A DNA stretch of 64,000 bases from an uncultured Sutterella sp. (lineage in GTDB: Bacteria; Pseudomonadota; Gammaproteobacteria; Burkholderiales; Burkholderiaceae_F). Location of the stretch: assembly GCA_905194315.1 (NCBI GenBank), contig CAJJRX010000008.1, positions 11,749-75,748 on the forward strand, read 5' to 3'. Below the pieces are notes generated by a model. It was not told the DNA's origin, searched no databases, and saw only the letters and a list, made by a program, of their open reading frames with translations. The position numbers and the translations under genes are program-made. Shown here piece by piece: positions 25,751-34,750 of the stretch (its first letter is position 1; every line of letters starts with the position of its first letter).

Positions 25751-27121
25751 TCAGTGCTCCAGAATCATGAGTGCCGCAACGCTGTTGTCCGGGTTGAGCT
25801 TCACGGCAAAGCGGCGGGGACGTCCCTGCAGAATGAGGAACTGATCAACGCTCGCCTGCACACGGCGCATATCCGCCTTGAGGCAGGCCATGGCCTTTTC
25901 GTGCTCGGCTTCGAGCGTTTTGATATCGCGGTTGAGCTGTCCCACCATCGACATCACCTCTTCGGAGAAGCCGCGGGAGTGGTTTTCCATGGCTTCGAAC
26001 GCGATGTCCTGAGACTTTTTGAGCAGCGCCTTGAAGTCCGGGAAGAGCGCGACGTTGCGCTCAATGTTGTGCGAGCAGTGAATACCGTGCAGATACGTAT
26101 CCCCGCTCATGACACGGATAAGGGCGAGCGCGCGCAGAAAGAGCACCGAAAGCTCCCGCTCGATCATGTACGCCACGGCATTAGTGAGCGCCATGTCGGC
26201 CTCCTGCACGGTGCGGATGTTTCTCACCATCGTCTGTACGGTCGCATCGATACGGGCATTGATCGCATAGAGTTTGTGCGCGAGCCGGTCAATACGCTCG
26301 CAGCGCTCCTGCGCCTTGCCGGGCTGGGCACCCAGGCGGCGCACATCGCGCACGAGATCAAAGAGTTCGTCCCAGTAGCTCGTCCAGGCCACCCCCTGCA
26401 CGGCGGCAACAAGCAGCTTGGCGCGCGGCATCAGATTTCGCACAAGTGCGAGCTCCTCTTCAAGAAGCTCATCGAGTTCATGCTTTTTGTCCACCGGATT
26501 GCACATGAGCCAGAGGTTCTGCACGTGCGCCTCGCTGCCGAAGTCATAGTCTTCAACGGGCATCGCATCGCCGAGCGGGCGCACTTTCTCGTCAAGCGCG
26601 ATGATCGAGAGATCCGCCGCAGTCGCGTTCGGGTGCGGCATAAAGCCGTTCGTGTACGCCTCCTGAATCATGTGCGAGAAATTGATCGCGTAGACAAAAC
26701 GGCTCAGACCGTCGCCGGGAATTCTCGCGAGCGCCACGTTGCGGGCAAAGAGCGGCTCGAGCGACTTGAGTTCAGCCTTTGTTGAGGGGATTTCGCGGTA
26801 AAAGGGTTCGTCGACCTCGAGGGCGCGCTGGATATAGAGATCGGCCACCTCGGGGTGATTGTTGAGCTGCGTCACCGCAAGCATCACCGGGCGTGAGACC
26901 CCCTGACGCTCTCTGACGGGCGGCTCGGGTTCAGGTTCCGGGATCCGCACGTTCGCCGGCGTGACGAGTTTTTCAGGACGCCGCCCGACGCGCTCGACAC
27001 GGCGAGGCTGCTTTTTAGGGGCGCCGCCCGAGACGCGGCGGTAGACCTGCCAGCCGATACCGGCCCCCAGACAGAGCAGGCAGGCAATGGTTAAAACCCA
27101 GGTGAAAAGCTCGTGTTGCAT
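25751..27121 (-). CDS. Membrane-anchored hypothetical protein with helical C-terminal domain
   Basis: 456 residues. One N-terminal membrane helix (about 6-26) is followed by a basic, proline-rich linker (about 30-75, containing PEPEPEPPVRER) and a large cytoplasmic domain. The last 130 residues are strongly helical with heptad-like patterns (MSMVGQLNRDIKTLEAEHEK), suggesting a coiled coil. A lone HCSHN motif near residue 350 is present, but there is no known catalytic signature. It is co-directional with the MazG-like gene. I do not recognise the family. Confidence 0.65.
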   Translation of the reverse strand: MQHELFTWVLTIACLLCLGAGIGWQVYRRVSGGAPKKQPRRVERVGRRPEKLVTPANVRIPEPEPEPPVRERQGVSRPVMLAVTQLNNHPEVADLYIQRALEVDEPFYREIPSTKAELKSLEPLFARNVALARIPGDGLSRFVYAINFSHMIQEAYTNGFMPHPNATAADLSIIALDEKVRPLGDAMPVEDYDFGSEAHVQNLWLMCNPVDKKHELDELLEEELALVRNLMPRAKLLVAAVQGVAWTSYWDELFDLVRDVRRLGAQPGKAQERCERIDRLAHKLYAINARIDATVQTMVRNIRTVQEADMALTNAVAYMIERELSVLFLRALALIRVMSGDTYLHGIHCSHNIERNVALFPDFKALLKKSQDIAFEAMENHSRGFSEEVMSMVGQLNRDIKTLEAEHEKAMACLKADMRRVQASVDQFLILQGRPRRFAVKLNPDNSVAALMILEH

Positions 27122-27443
27122 GACGCTAAAAAATATTCCAGAGTAGGTCTTGTGAGAGCGTTTTAGCTTATCACAACGGCGCGCGCACGCGTCCCGGTGT
27201 TGCCCGAAAGAGTGAACGCGGCTCGACTTAGATCAAACCTAAATTCAGTCCTGTTGGTATGATATAGAAAATTCCGGCGCCCGGTCCCATACCCCGGGTG
27301 CACCTGACGGCGGCCCTCAAGTAAAAAAAGGATTCCCCCTTATGTCCGGAGGCACTCCGCCGGCCCGAGGCAGATAACAGCAGCCGGCGCGGCCTGTCGA
27401 ACCCGCCCGCAGCATATAACGAAAAGACGAGGAGTCAAGCAAA
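27122..27443 (+). promoter_or_regulatory. Upstream region of the aldo/keto reductase gene with possible FNR-type promoter
   Basis: TATGAT at 27258-27263 is a fair -10. TCGACTTAGATCAA (27223-27236) matches the FNR consensus TTGAT-N4-ATCAA in 8 of 10 positions. It is centred about 40 bases before the expected transcription start, the spacing of a class II FNR site. The rest of the 320 bases holds no gene. The long leader (about 170 bases) is GC-rich with an A-run near 27325. Confidence 0.45.
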
Positions 27444-28298
27444 GTGTTCCATTCCTTTCTCGATAGGCTAGAACTCGCCAACGGTGTTCAGATGCCCTGC
27501 ATTTCATTTGGCTCGTGGCAGGTTCCCAACGAGACACAGCTCGTGGACGCCATCAGTCAGGCCATCCAGCTCGGATACCGTTCCTTCGACACCGCGCAGA
27601 TCTACGGCAACACCGCCGCCATCGGACACGCCATCCGGGAGTCCACCATCGCGCGTGAGGAATTCTTCATCACCTCGAAGATCTGGGTCACCAACCGCTC
27701 GCCCGACGGCGTGCGTGCCGCAGTGACCGAGATGCTCGAGCAGCTGCGCACCCCCTACCTTGACCTCCTGGTTATTCACTGGCCGGCTGCTCAGGGTGAA
27801 CCCATGATCTGGCAGAGCCAGAACGTGGGCACGTGGCGCGCCATGGAGGAGCTCTACCGCGAGGGACGTCTGCGCGCCATCGGTACCGCGAACTTTCTCC
27901 CGCACCATCTGGTGCCGATGATGGCACGCGCGAGCATCCCGCCGATGGTCAACCAGCTCGAGCTGCACCCGGGCTACCCGCAGTTTGCGGCTGTGAACTT
28001 CTGCTTCAAGCACAATATCGCGATTCAGGCCTGGAGTCCGCTCGGCCGCGGCATGCTGCTGAGAAACCCGACCGTGATCCGCATCGCCCAGCGCCTCGGG
28101 ATGACACCCGCGCAGGTGGCGATCCGCTGGTCGCTCGACCACGGGTTCATGCCGATCGTCAAGGCGCTCGAGATGACGCACCAGCGCCAGAACCTTGACG
28201 TGTTCAAGATGAAGCTTGACGCCGAAGCGATGGCCGAGCTTGACGCCATGCCCCAGACCGCCTATTCGGGTCTGCATCCCGACACGGTCACGTTCTGA
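27444..28298 (+). CDS. Aldo/keto reductase (2,5-diketo-D-gluconate reductase type)
   Basis: 284 residues with the complete AKR set: D and Y in FDTAQIYGN (about 50-58), K in TSKIW (about 78) and H in LLVIHWP (about 111), plus the NADPH-binding C-terminal region. These enzymes reduce aldehydes and ketones, here likely as a soluble monomer. I accept the GTG start at 27444 because GAGGAG (27428-27433) precedes it and the protein begins at the normal place before ELANGVQMP. It is a single-gene unit with a terminator. The physiological substrate cannot be inferred. Confidence 0.88.
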   Translation: MFHSFLDRLELANGVQMPCISFGSWQVPNETQLVDAISQAIQLGYRSFDTAQIYGNTAAIGHAIRESTIAREEFFITSKIWVTNRSPDGVRAAVTEMLEQLRTPYLDLLVIHWPAAQGEPMIWQSQNVGTWRAMEELYREGRLRAIGTANFLPHHLVPMMARASIPPMVNQLELHPGYPQFAAVNFCFKHNIAIQAWSPLGRGMLLRNPTVIRIAQRLGMTPAQVAIRWSLDHGFMPIVKALEMTHQRQNLDVFKMKLDAEAMAELDAMPQTAYSGLHPDTVTF

Positions 28299-28311
28299 CA
28301 TACCGCTTCGG

Positions 28312-28343
28312 GCCGGGTGCGCAGCGGCGCGCCCGGCTTTTTT
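28312..28343 (+). terminator. Terminator of the aldo/keto reductase gene
   Basis: GCCGGG (28312-28317) pairs with CCCGGC (28332-28337), followed by six T. The loop can pair further through GCGC. Confidence 0.8.
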
Positions 28344-28710
28344 CACGCCGCTATTTCCGCACTGTCCTGCCACCTAGGGAAAGTCCCAATACCACCCAGG
28401 CAGTTTTGCGGATTTTAAAACGCATTTTTTCTCCCCTCCCTATTCTTTTCAGGAATAGCGCAAAACGCCTTATAGGGCTGAATTTTCACGTCTTCATCGA
28501 ACCGACCTGGCGGTGCATACCACGCTCACTCAAGGGTTTTTGCTCATCCCATACGGGAGGGGTGATCTCCCCCGTTACGGTAGTTTTCTCTCCCCTCCAC
28601 TGCTCCTACAATGACCCTCATCCGAATGATCAAGTCCGCTCTCCCGCCGGCCTAGGCTGACAGAAAGGGCGGACGGCATCCACCACACTATTGAGGTTAA
28701 CTAAAGCACC
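28344..28710 (+). promoter_or_regulatory. Promoter region of the nap operon
   Basis: This region has no gene. TACAAT (28607-28612) is a good -10, while the matching -35 window (TTTTCT, 28584-28589) is poor, which would suit an activator-dependent promoter. I could not find a convincing FNR box or NarL heptamer pair by eye. The napD leader would be about 90 bases. Confidence 0.45.
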
Positions 28711-28965
28711 ATGAACTACTCCAGCATTCTCATCGCCTTTGACCCCGACCGCATGAACGAGACACTCGAACGCGTGGGCGGCATTGAAGGTGTGGAGGTC
28801 TTTCAGATCGACGAGCCCAATCACCGTGCCATCGCCGTGATCGAGGCGCCCTCCACCGGCCGCGAGGTGAGTGCCTTTGAAACAGTTCAGAAGCTCGACG
28901 GTGTTGTGGACGTGAGTCTGATCAACCACTATTTCGCCGACGAGGAAGTCCCCTCGCAGAGCTGA
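28711..28965 (+). CDS. napD: NapA maturation chaperone NapD
   Basis: 84 residues, the NapD size, with a ferredoxin-like fold pattern: MNYSSILIAFDPDRMNETLERV, then a VEVFQIDE strand and a GVVDVSLINHYF strand. NapD binds the twin-arginine signal of NapA and holds back export until the molybdenum cofactor is in place. It is the first gene of napDAGHB, 150 bases ahead of napA. No other function fits the position. Confidence 0.88.
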   Translation: MNYSSILIAFDPDRMNETLERVGGIEGVEVFQIDEPNHRAIAVIEAPSTGREVSAFETVQKLDGVVDVSLINHYFADEEVPSQS

Positions 28966-29117
28966 GGACTCACGGCGGCCCCGTTTTTTTATCCTGCCCG
29001 TGTGACGGCTGACCCCACTCGAGAGGCGAAAGACCCCGAATCTGAAACCCGCCCGCTCAGAGCAGACCGTCACAGGCCAAGCAACCCAGACGTGCCACAC
29101 GCACGAAGGAGATCCCC

Positions 29118-31856
29118 ATGACAATCAAACCTGTCAATCAGGAACGTCGCACCCTTCTCAAATCCGGCCTTGCGGCCTCCGCCGCCATGTCTGTCGGCAT
29201 CCCCATCGTTCCGCTCGCCAAGACCCAGGCTGAAGCCGTCAGCAAAGACATCACCTGGCACAAGGGCGTCTGCCGCTTCTGCGGTACCGGCTGCGGTCTG
29301 CAGGTCGGTGTGCAGAACGGCCGCGTTGTGGCGACCATGGGGGATCCGGACGCGCCCGTCAACCGCGGGCTCAACTGCGTCAAGGGCTACTTCAATGCCA
29401 AGATTCTCTACGGCAAGGACCGTCTCACCCGTCCGCTGATGCGTAAAAAGAACGGCAAGTTTGACAAGGAAGGCGAATTCGTGCCCGTCTCCTGGAAAGA
29501 GGCGTTTGATGAAATGGAACGTCAGTTCCGCCGTGTCTACGAAGCCAAGGGACCGGCCGCGGTCGGTCTGATCGGCTCGGGTCAGTACACGATTCCCGAA
29601 GCCTACGCCGCGAGCAAACTCTGGAAGGGTGCCTTCCGCTCGAACAACATCGACCCGAATGCCCGTCTTTGCATGGCCAGCGCCGTGGTGGGCTTTTATC
29701 AGGTCTTCGGTATTGACGAGCCGGCCAACAACTACTCCGACATTGAAAAGAGCGACCTGATGGTGCTCTGGGGCAACAACATGGCCGAAGCCCATCCGGT
29801 GCTCTGGTCGCGCGTTGTGGACCGCAAACTCACGCACAAGGCCACGAAGATCGTCAACCTGACGACCTTCCGCAACATGAGCAGCGACTTTGCCGACCTC
29901 ACCATCATCTTCAAGCCCAATACGGACCTCGCGATCGCGAACTTCCTGCTGCGCGAAATTCTGCGCCGCAACGTCGTTGATCAGGACTTCGTGAACCGCC
30001 ACTGCGTGTTTGCGGCCGGCGTGACCGACATCGGTTACGGTCTGCGCAACACGGACAAATTCGCCTATCCGGCTGAAAAGGACGTCATGGCCCGCCAGCT
30101 CAAGGTGACGCTTGACAAGTACGAAGCCCGCGGCATGGGTCTCAAGGAAGGTCAGGAGGTTGAGCAGAAGAACACGGGTGCGACCGCCGGCAAGCACTGG
30201 CAGATCACGCTCGAGGATTTCCGCAAGGGTGTCGAGCCCTACGATCTTGACTTTGTCGCCGAGCTCGCCAAGGGTGACGCTGACGAGTCGCTCGATACGT
30301 TCAAGAAAAAACTCATGGATCTCGCCGACCTTGTCTGCGACCGGAAGCGCAACTTCATGAGCTACTGGTGCATGGGCTTTAACCAGCATCAGCGCGGCGT
30401 CTGGGTCAATGAGCTCGTGTACTCCATCCACCTGCTCCTTGGCAAGCACGCCAAACCGGGCAACGGCGCCTTCTCGCTCACCGGTCAGCCCTCTGCCTGC
30501 GGTTCCGCCCGCGAAGTCGGTGCCTTCTCGCACCGTCTGCCCGCTGACATGCTTGTGGCCAATCCCAAGCACCGTGAAATCACCGAAGGCATCTGGGGCA
30601 TGCCCGCCGGCACGCTCAACCCGAAGGTTGGCGCCAGCCTCATGGATATGCTCAAAGGCCTTGAAGACAAGTCGATCAACTTCCTCTGGACGCAGGTCGT
30701 CAATATCTTCCAGTCCACGCCCAACAACACGCACTGGATCAAGGCCGCCCGCGATCCGGAAAACTTCGTCGTGGTCTCGGACATCTACCCGACCTTCTCC
30801 TCGGCTGTGGCTGACCTGATTCTGCCGGCTGCGGGCCACTTCGAGAAGTGGGGTCTGTACGGCAATGCTGAACGCCGCACGCAGGGCTGGCATCAGCTCC
30901 TCGACGCGCCGGGTGAAGCACGCACCGACCTGTGGATGATGATGGAATTCGCCCGCCGCTTTAAAGTGGGTGAACTCTGGAAGGCCCAGCCCCTCAAGGG
31001 TGTGCCCGGTGACATGCTCCCTGACGTCGTTGCCGCTGCTGCCGAAAAGGGCATCAAGGCCGACACCGATCTCGCCAGCGTGCTCTTTATGCCTAACGCG
31101 AAGCGTCAGGCCGTCTGGCCCGATCCGCTCTACAAGGGCGAAAAGAACGCCACCGGCAAGGCACTCAACCTGCCGTACTTCCCGGAAAAGGCGCTCTTTA
31201 ACGAGTACCGCGAGTTCACCGTGGGTCATGCGCATGACCTCGCCGACTTCGACACGTACCAGGATCCGAAGACCCGCGGTCTGCTCTGGCCGGTCGTCAA
31301 CGGCAAGGAAACCGAGTACCGCTTCAACCCCGAGTACGACACCTATGCCAAACCGGACAACCTCTTCTACGGTCCGCTCATGAAGGAAATGCCCTCGGGC
31401 GACCTCTACGGCGTGACGAACAAAGAGGCCCAGAAGTTCCCCGGCAAGGCGAAGATCTTCTTCCGTCCGTACGCCGCGCCGGTTGAGCAGCCCGATCAGC
31501 AGTATGACCTCTGGCTCTCCACGGGTCGTATTCTCGAGCACTGGCATACCGGCACGATGACCGGCCGCGTGCCCGAGCTCGCCCGCTCCGAACCGAACGC
31601 CGTGCTCTACATGAACCCGGCTGACGCGGAGGCGCGCGGTCTCAAGCGCGGCTCTAAGGCCAGAGTGACGAGCCGCCACGGCGAGTGCGAAGCGGTGGTT
31701 GAAACCGGTCACCGCAACATCATGCCGCGCGGCATGACCTGGCTCGCCTTCTTCGATCCGAAGGTCCGCACCAATGCGGTGGTGATCGACTCGGCCGACC
31801 CGATCTCGCTTGAACCTGACTTCAAGAAGACCGCGGTGAAGGTCACGAAGGCGTAA
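29118..31856 (+). CDS. napA: Periplasmic nitrate reductase catalytic subunit NapA
   Basis: 912 residues. The twin-arginine signal has RRTLLKS at 10-16 and a cleavage region near 40. The [4Fe-4S] cluster is held by C52, C55, C59 and C87 (CRFCGTGC...NCVKGYF). C185 in NARLCMASAV is the molybdenum ligand of the bis-MGD cofactor. It reduces nitrate to nitrite in the periplasm. At 912 residues it is clearly longer than the ~830-residue E. coli enzyme and closer to the ~925-residue epsilonproteobacterial form. The extra sequence includes residues about 300-360. AAGGAG precedes the ATG. Confidence 0.97.
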   Translation: MTIKPVNQERRTLLKSGLAASAAMSVGIPIVPLAKTQAEAVSKDITWHKGVCRFCGTGCGLQVGVQNGRVVATMGDPDAPVNRGLNCVKGYFNAKILYGKDRLTRPLMRKKNGKFDKEGEFVPVSWKEAFDEMERQFRRVYEAKGPAAVGLIGSGQYTIPEAYAASKLWKGAFRSNNIDPNARLCMASAVVGFYQVFGIDEPANNYSDIEKSDLMVLWGNNMAEAHPVLWSRVVDRKLTHKATKIVNLTTFRNMSSDFADLTIIFKPNTDLAIANFLLREILRRNVVDQDFVNRHCVFAAGVTDIGYGLRNTDKFAYPAEKDVMARQLKVTLDKYEARGMGLKEGQEVEQKNTGATAGKHWQITLEDFRKGVEPYDLDFVAELAKGDADESLDTFKKKLMDLADLVCDRKRNFMSYWCMGFNQHQRGVWVNELVYSIHLLLGKHAKPGNGAFSLTGQPSACGSAREVGAFSHRLPADMLVANPKHREITEGIWGMPAGTLNPKVGASLMDMLKGLEDKSINFLWTQVVNIFQSTPNNTHWIKAARDPENFVVVSDIYPTFSSAVADLILPAAGHFEKWGLYGNAERRTQGWHQLLDAPGEARTDLWMMMEFARRFKVGELWKAQPLKGVPGDMLPDVVAAAAEKGIKADTDLASVLFMPNAKRQAVWPDPLYKGEKNATGKALNLPYFPEKALFNEYREFTVGHAHDLADFDTYQDPKTRGLLWPVVNGKETEYRFNPEYDTYAKPDNLFYGPLMKEMPSGDLYGVTNKEAQKFPGKAKIFFRPYAAPVEQPDQQYDLWLSTGRILEHWHTGTMTGRVPELARSEPNAVLYMNPADAEARGLKRGSKARVTSRHGECEAVVETGHRNIMPRGMTWLAFFDPKVRTNAVVIDSADPISLEPDFKKTAVKVTKA

Positions 31857-31884
31857 ACCCGCCAGTCGACCGGGAGACTGCGAT

Positions 31885-32664
31885 ATGACGAAAGCCAAAC
31901 CGCAATCACTCTCCCGGCGGCAGGTTCTGACGGCCGCGGTGGAAGTATCCGCCGCGGGCGTCGTTCTCGCCTGGGGTTTCGGGTTTATCGCTGCACGCGA
32001 TGCCCGTGCCCGGTGGGTGCCCCGTCCGCCCGGAGCGATTGATGACATGAAAGCGTTTCTTGCCGCCTGCTCGCGCTGCGGTCAGTGCGTTACCGCCTGC
32101 CCGTACGACACGCTCAGTCTGGCAAGCCCCTCGGATCCAGCCCCGGCGGGCACGCCTTTTTTCGTCCCGAGAAAGGTGCCCTGCTACATGTGCGTGGATA
32201 TCCCCTGTGTGAAGGCCTGCCCGACAGGCGCGCTTGATCATTCGCTCACCGAAATCGAAAAAGCCCGCATGGGTGTGGCACTTATTGACCCGGACTCGTG
32301 TCTGTCGTTTCAGGGGCTTCGCTGCGAGGTGTGCTACCGCGCCTGTCCCGAAACCGACAAGGCGATCGTGATTGACTCTCAGCCCAGAGAGCTGAGCAGG
32401 CACGCGAAATTTCTCCCTGTTGTGAAACCTGAACACTGCACGGGCTGCGGCCTGTGCGAGCAGGCCTGTCCGACGGACAGTGCCGCCATCCGTGTGGCAG
32501 AGCGTGACGCCGTGCTCGGCAGAATCGGCCGGCACTACCGGCTCGGCTGGCTGGGCGAAGACGATATTCACAACCGGCCCGAGACGGTGGAGCAAAAGCC
32601 TGCCGTGACTGAGGACGAGAGTACGCAAAATGCGCTCGACTCGCTCAAAGCCTTTAAATTCTGA
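31885..32664 (+). CDS. napG: Ferredoxin-type quinol dehydrogenase subunit NapG
   Basis: 259 residues with a twin-arginine signal (SRRQVLTAA, residues 10-18) and four [4Fe-4S] cysteine clusters: CSRCGQCVTACP, CYMCVDIPCVKACP, CEVCYRACP (with an upstream Cys) and CTGCGLCEQACP. NapG is exported and works with membrane NapH to take electrons from quinol to NapB/NapA. It follows napA by 28 bases. Confidence 0.95.
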   Translation: MTKAKPQSLSRRQVLTAAVEVSAAGVVLAWGFGFIAARDARARWVPRPPGAIDDMKAFLAACSRCGQCVTACPYDTLSLASPSDPAPAGTPFFVPRKVPCYMCVDIPCVKACPTGALDHSLTEIEKARMGVALIDPDSCLSFQGLRCEVCYRACPETDKAIVIDSQPRELSRHAKFLPVVKPEHCTGCGLCEQACPTDSAAIRVAERDAVLGRIGRHYRLGWLGEDDIHNRPETVEQKPAVTEDESTQNALDSLKAFKF

Positions 32665-32684
32665 GTGCTTGCGGGGAATACACC

Positions 32685-33587
32685 ATGAGTGAAACACAGT
32701 CAGTCAAACGCCCCGTGCGGCATCTTCCGCCGCCCAGAACCCCTGCCGAATGGGTGCGGCGCAACCGTTACGGCATCGCGCGACACGCGGTGCAGCTTCT
32801 TATTCTTCTTCTCTTTACAGGCACTGCAAAGTGGGGCTGGACGCTCTGGGACCGTCCTCTTCTCGATGGCACCCTCTCGAACTCCACCGTTCTGGGCGCC
32901 ATCCCTCTAACCGACCCGTTCGCCCTGCTGCAACGCCTGGCGGCAGGGCATCTGCCGATCGCCACCGCTGCTGCCGGTGCGCTCATCACCGTGCTCTTTT
33001 ACGTGCTCGCGGGCTCCCGGCTTTTCTGCGGCTGGGTCTGTCCGATGAATCTGGTGACCGAAGCGGCGGATGCCCTGCGACGCAGACTTGGACTTCCGGC
33101 TGACCTGATCAGGCCGGATAAAAAACTTCGTTACATTTTTTCCGGCGCAACGCTTCTGGTGAGTTTTCTCACCGGCGTGGCCGCTTTTGAACTCGTGAGC
33201 CCCCAGGCACTTCTCTGGAGAGACGCCATTTTCGGCACAGGGCTCTGGGCGGCGGCCATTTCGCTTACCGTTTTTTCGTTCGATCTGGCGGTCGCAAAAA
33301 ACGGGTGGTGTTCGCATCTTTGTCCGCTTGGCGGATTTTGGGGAGCAATTTCCCGCATAAATCCCAAAGCCTGTATTAGAATAAATTTTGCAAGTAATAC
33401 CTGTACCCATTGCGGGGATTGCTTGCGTGTATGCCCCGAACCGCAGATTATCAGGTTCAATGAACTTGACCGCACAGGCCGGATCCCTATTGGTGACTGC
33501 ATCCAGTGTGGACGTTGTATAGAGGTCTGTCCTGAGGACTCACTACAGTTTAATCTTGCGGGAAAACTACACAAATCCGACGTTTAA
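32685..33587 (+). CDS. napH: Membrane quinol dehydrogenase subunit NapH
   Basis: 300 residues with about four membrane helices, the two conserved cytoplasmic CxxxCP motifs (FCGWVCPMN and CSHLCPLGG) and two C-terminal ferredoxin clusters (CTHCGDCLRVCP and CIQCGRCIEVCP). NapH passes electrons from quinol to NapG. There is no napC in the operon, so NapGH should be the only quinol oxidation route encoded here. The final third is noticeably AT-richer than the first part. Confidence 0.95.
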   Translation: MSETQSVKRPVRHLPPPRTPAEWVRRNRYGIARHAVQLLILLLFTGTAKWGWTLWDRPLLDGTLSNSTVLGAIPLTDPFALLQRLAAGHLPIATAAAGALITVLFYVLAGSRLFCGWVCPMNLVTEAADALRRRLGLPADLIRPDKKLRYIFSGATLLVSFLTGVAAFELVSPQALLWRDAIFGTGLWAAAISLTVFSFDLAVAKNGWCSHLCPLGGFWGAISRINPKACIRINFASNTCTHCGDCLRVCPEPQIIRFNELDRTGRIPIGDCIQCGRCIEVCPEDSLQFNLAGKLHKSDV

Positions 33588-33607
33588 TAAGAATCAAGGA
33601 GATCATC

Positions 33608-33871
33608 ATGAACGTCTTTACCAAAGTGCTCGCCTCTGTGGCGATGTTGTCTGCCATGGCTATTGCTCAGGCCGCTAATATGCCCCCGCAGATTCCCCAT
33701 CCGATCGACAGCTACAAGATCACGGAAGGCAACAATCCCTGCCAGATGTGCCATCAGCTCGCGACGGCCACACCCGGCCAGAAGACCCAGATTCCGCTTT
33801 CCCACCAGAAAGACGGCAAGGTTGCTGGCTCTCACTTCAACTGCGTGATGTGCCACGTTGAAAAGAAGTAA
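33608..33871 (+). CDS. napB: Short diheme cytochrome c, NapB-like electron transfer subunit
   Basis: 87 residues with a Sec signal peptide ending near AIAQAA (residues 1-23). Two CxxCH heme sites, CQMCH (45-49) and CVMCH (79-83), and two further histidines (H31 and H66/H76) could act as axial ligands. The spacing SH..NCVMCH is that of NapB, but the family is usually around 150 residues before processing. The N-terminal extension is missing and the protein stops four residues after the second heme site. AAGGAG precedes the ATG. It depends on the ccm operon for heme attachment. Confidence 0.85.
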   Translation: MNVFTKVLASVAMLSAMAIAQAANMPPQIPHPIDSYKITEGNNPCQMCHQLATATPGQKTQIPLSHQKDGKVAGSHFNCVMCHVEKK

Positions 33872-33940
33872 TTCTTTCTGACACGCATATCTGAGATGTC
33901 CGCCCGGTACCGGCCTTCCGGCGCACAGGGCGGGCAAAAG

Positions 33941-33973
33941 AAAAGGTCAAAGCCCGTAAGCTTTGACCTTTTT
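33941..33973 (+). terminator. Terminator of the nap operon
   Basis: AAAAGGTCAAAGC (33941-33953) pairs with GCTTTGACCTTTT (33960-33972), ending in a T-run. The A-run before the stem could also serve minus-strand transcripts. Confidence 0.92.
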
Positions 33974-34750
33974 CAGTTTTTGTGTCTGAGAGACGGCAGC
34001 TCCAGCAAAAGCCCCAAATTTCTTTTGCCTCGCGCACACAAAGCTCCTCTGTTCACAACCGGACTCAGTCGACTCGCCACCAAGGAGAAAGAAGCGATCG
34101 AGCAGGTTAACCGGGAGAAAGGCAGTTTCCCGACGCCCCCAATGCGTCAGTTGCGAAATAACCTCTCAGGCGGCCGGCGCCCGTTGTTCACAAAGCGGCT
34201 GAGGCTCTCAGCGCGTTGTTGGGATTAACTATACCCGGGCATTCTGAAGTGCCGCTTAACCGGAGAAAACCGCAGAAAACGCGGGCGTTTGCGGGCGGGG
34301 TGCCGGGGACGGAGGCAATGCGGCGCCGGCAGATAAAGTTAGAGCCGGACACTCTGTTTCGAGTGTCCGGCTCTTTAGTTTTGTGAGCATCAGAGTCCAA
34401 GTATTCTGCTGCTCGAGTGGATTCCCGGAAAATCGACTCCCAAGCTGTCTCTTAACCGGTTAATTTCAATAGGCTGTCCTGACAAACACTCCAAGGAGAA
34501 CCAAGTGTTCAGACAGGCACGGACTCCAACCTTCCAGCCAATCCTCTGCGCCCCAAACGCTTCGGCGGACCGCTGGGTTACTGCTGTATCCTGCCTTGTT
34601 GTGTATAGAGTATCAGGGGAGTCTGAATGGAGGCTTAACGCAAAAAAGATTCAGGGATTTTTACAAATTTTTGCGTTTGCCCGGTCCGAATACGCAAAAG
34701 GCCGCGCCGGCATCAGGCCGGTGCAGCCTTGTGTGGCAGGCACCTCACTC
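33974..34750. other. Long gene-free region between napB and narL with an orphan terminator-like hairpin
   Basis: No convincing gene lies in these 777 bases. AGAGCCGGACACTC (34341-34354) pairs with GAGTGTCCGGCTCT (34361-34374), and TTTAGTTTT follows on the plus strand: a strong terminator with no gene in front of it. Together with the nap terminator it brackets about 370 bases that could encode a small RNA. A GTG frame opening at 34505 after an AAGGAG runs antisense through narL and is judged a shadow. The end of the narL transcript probably lies here too. Confidence 0.45.

Noticed and set aside
29070..32048. Very long minus-strand open frame opposite napA and napG
   Set aside because: It is the mirror of high-GC codon use in napA; its His/Arg/Glu-rich product resembles no protein.
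33896..34228. 110-codon frame behind napB
   Set aside because: It contains the nap terminator and has no start signal or protein-like composition.
34067..34340. Glycine-riboswitch-like fragment (AACCTCTCAGGC)
   Set aside because: The matching GGAGAG and CCGAAGGGG parts are missing, and no glycine gene lies downstream.
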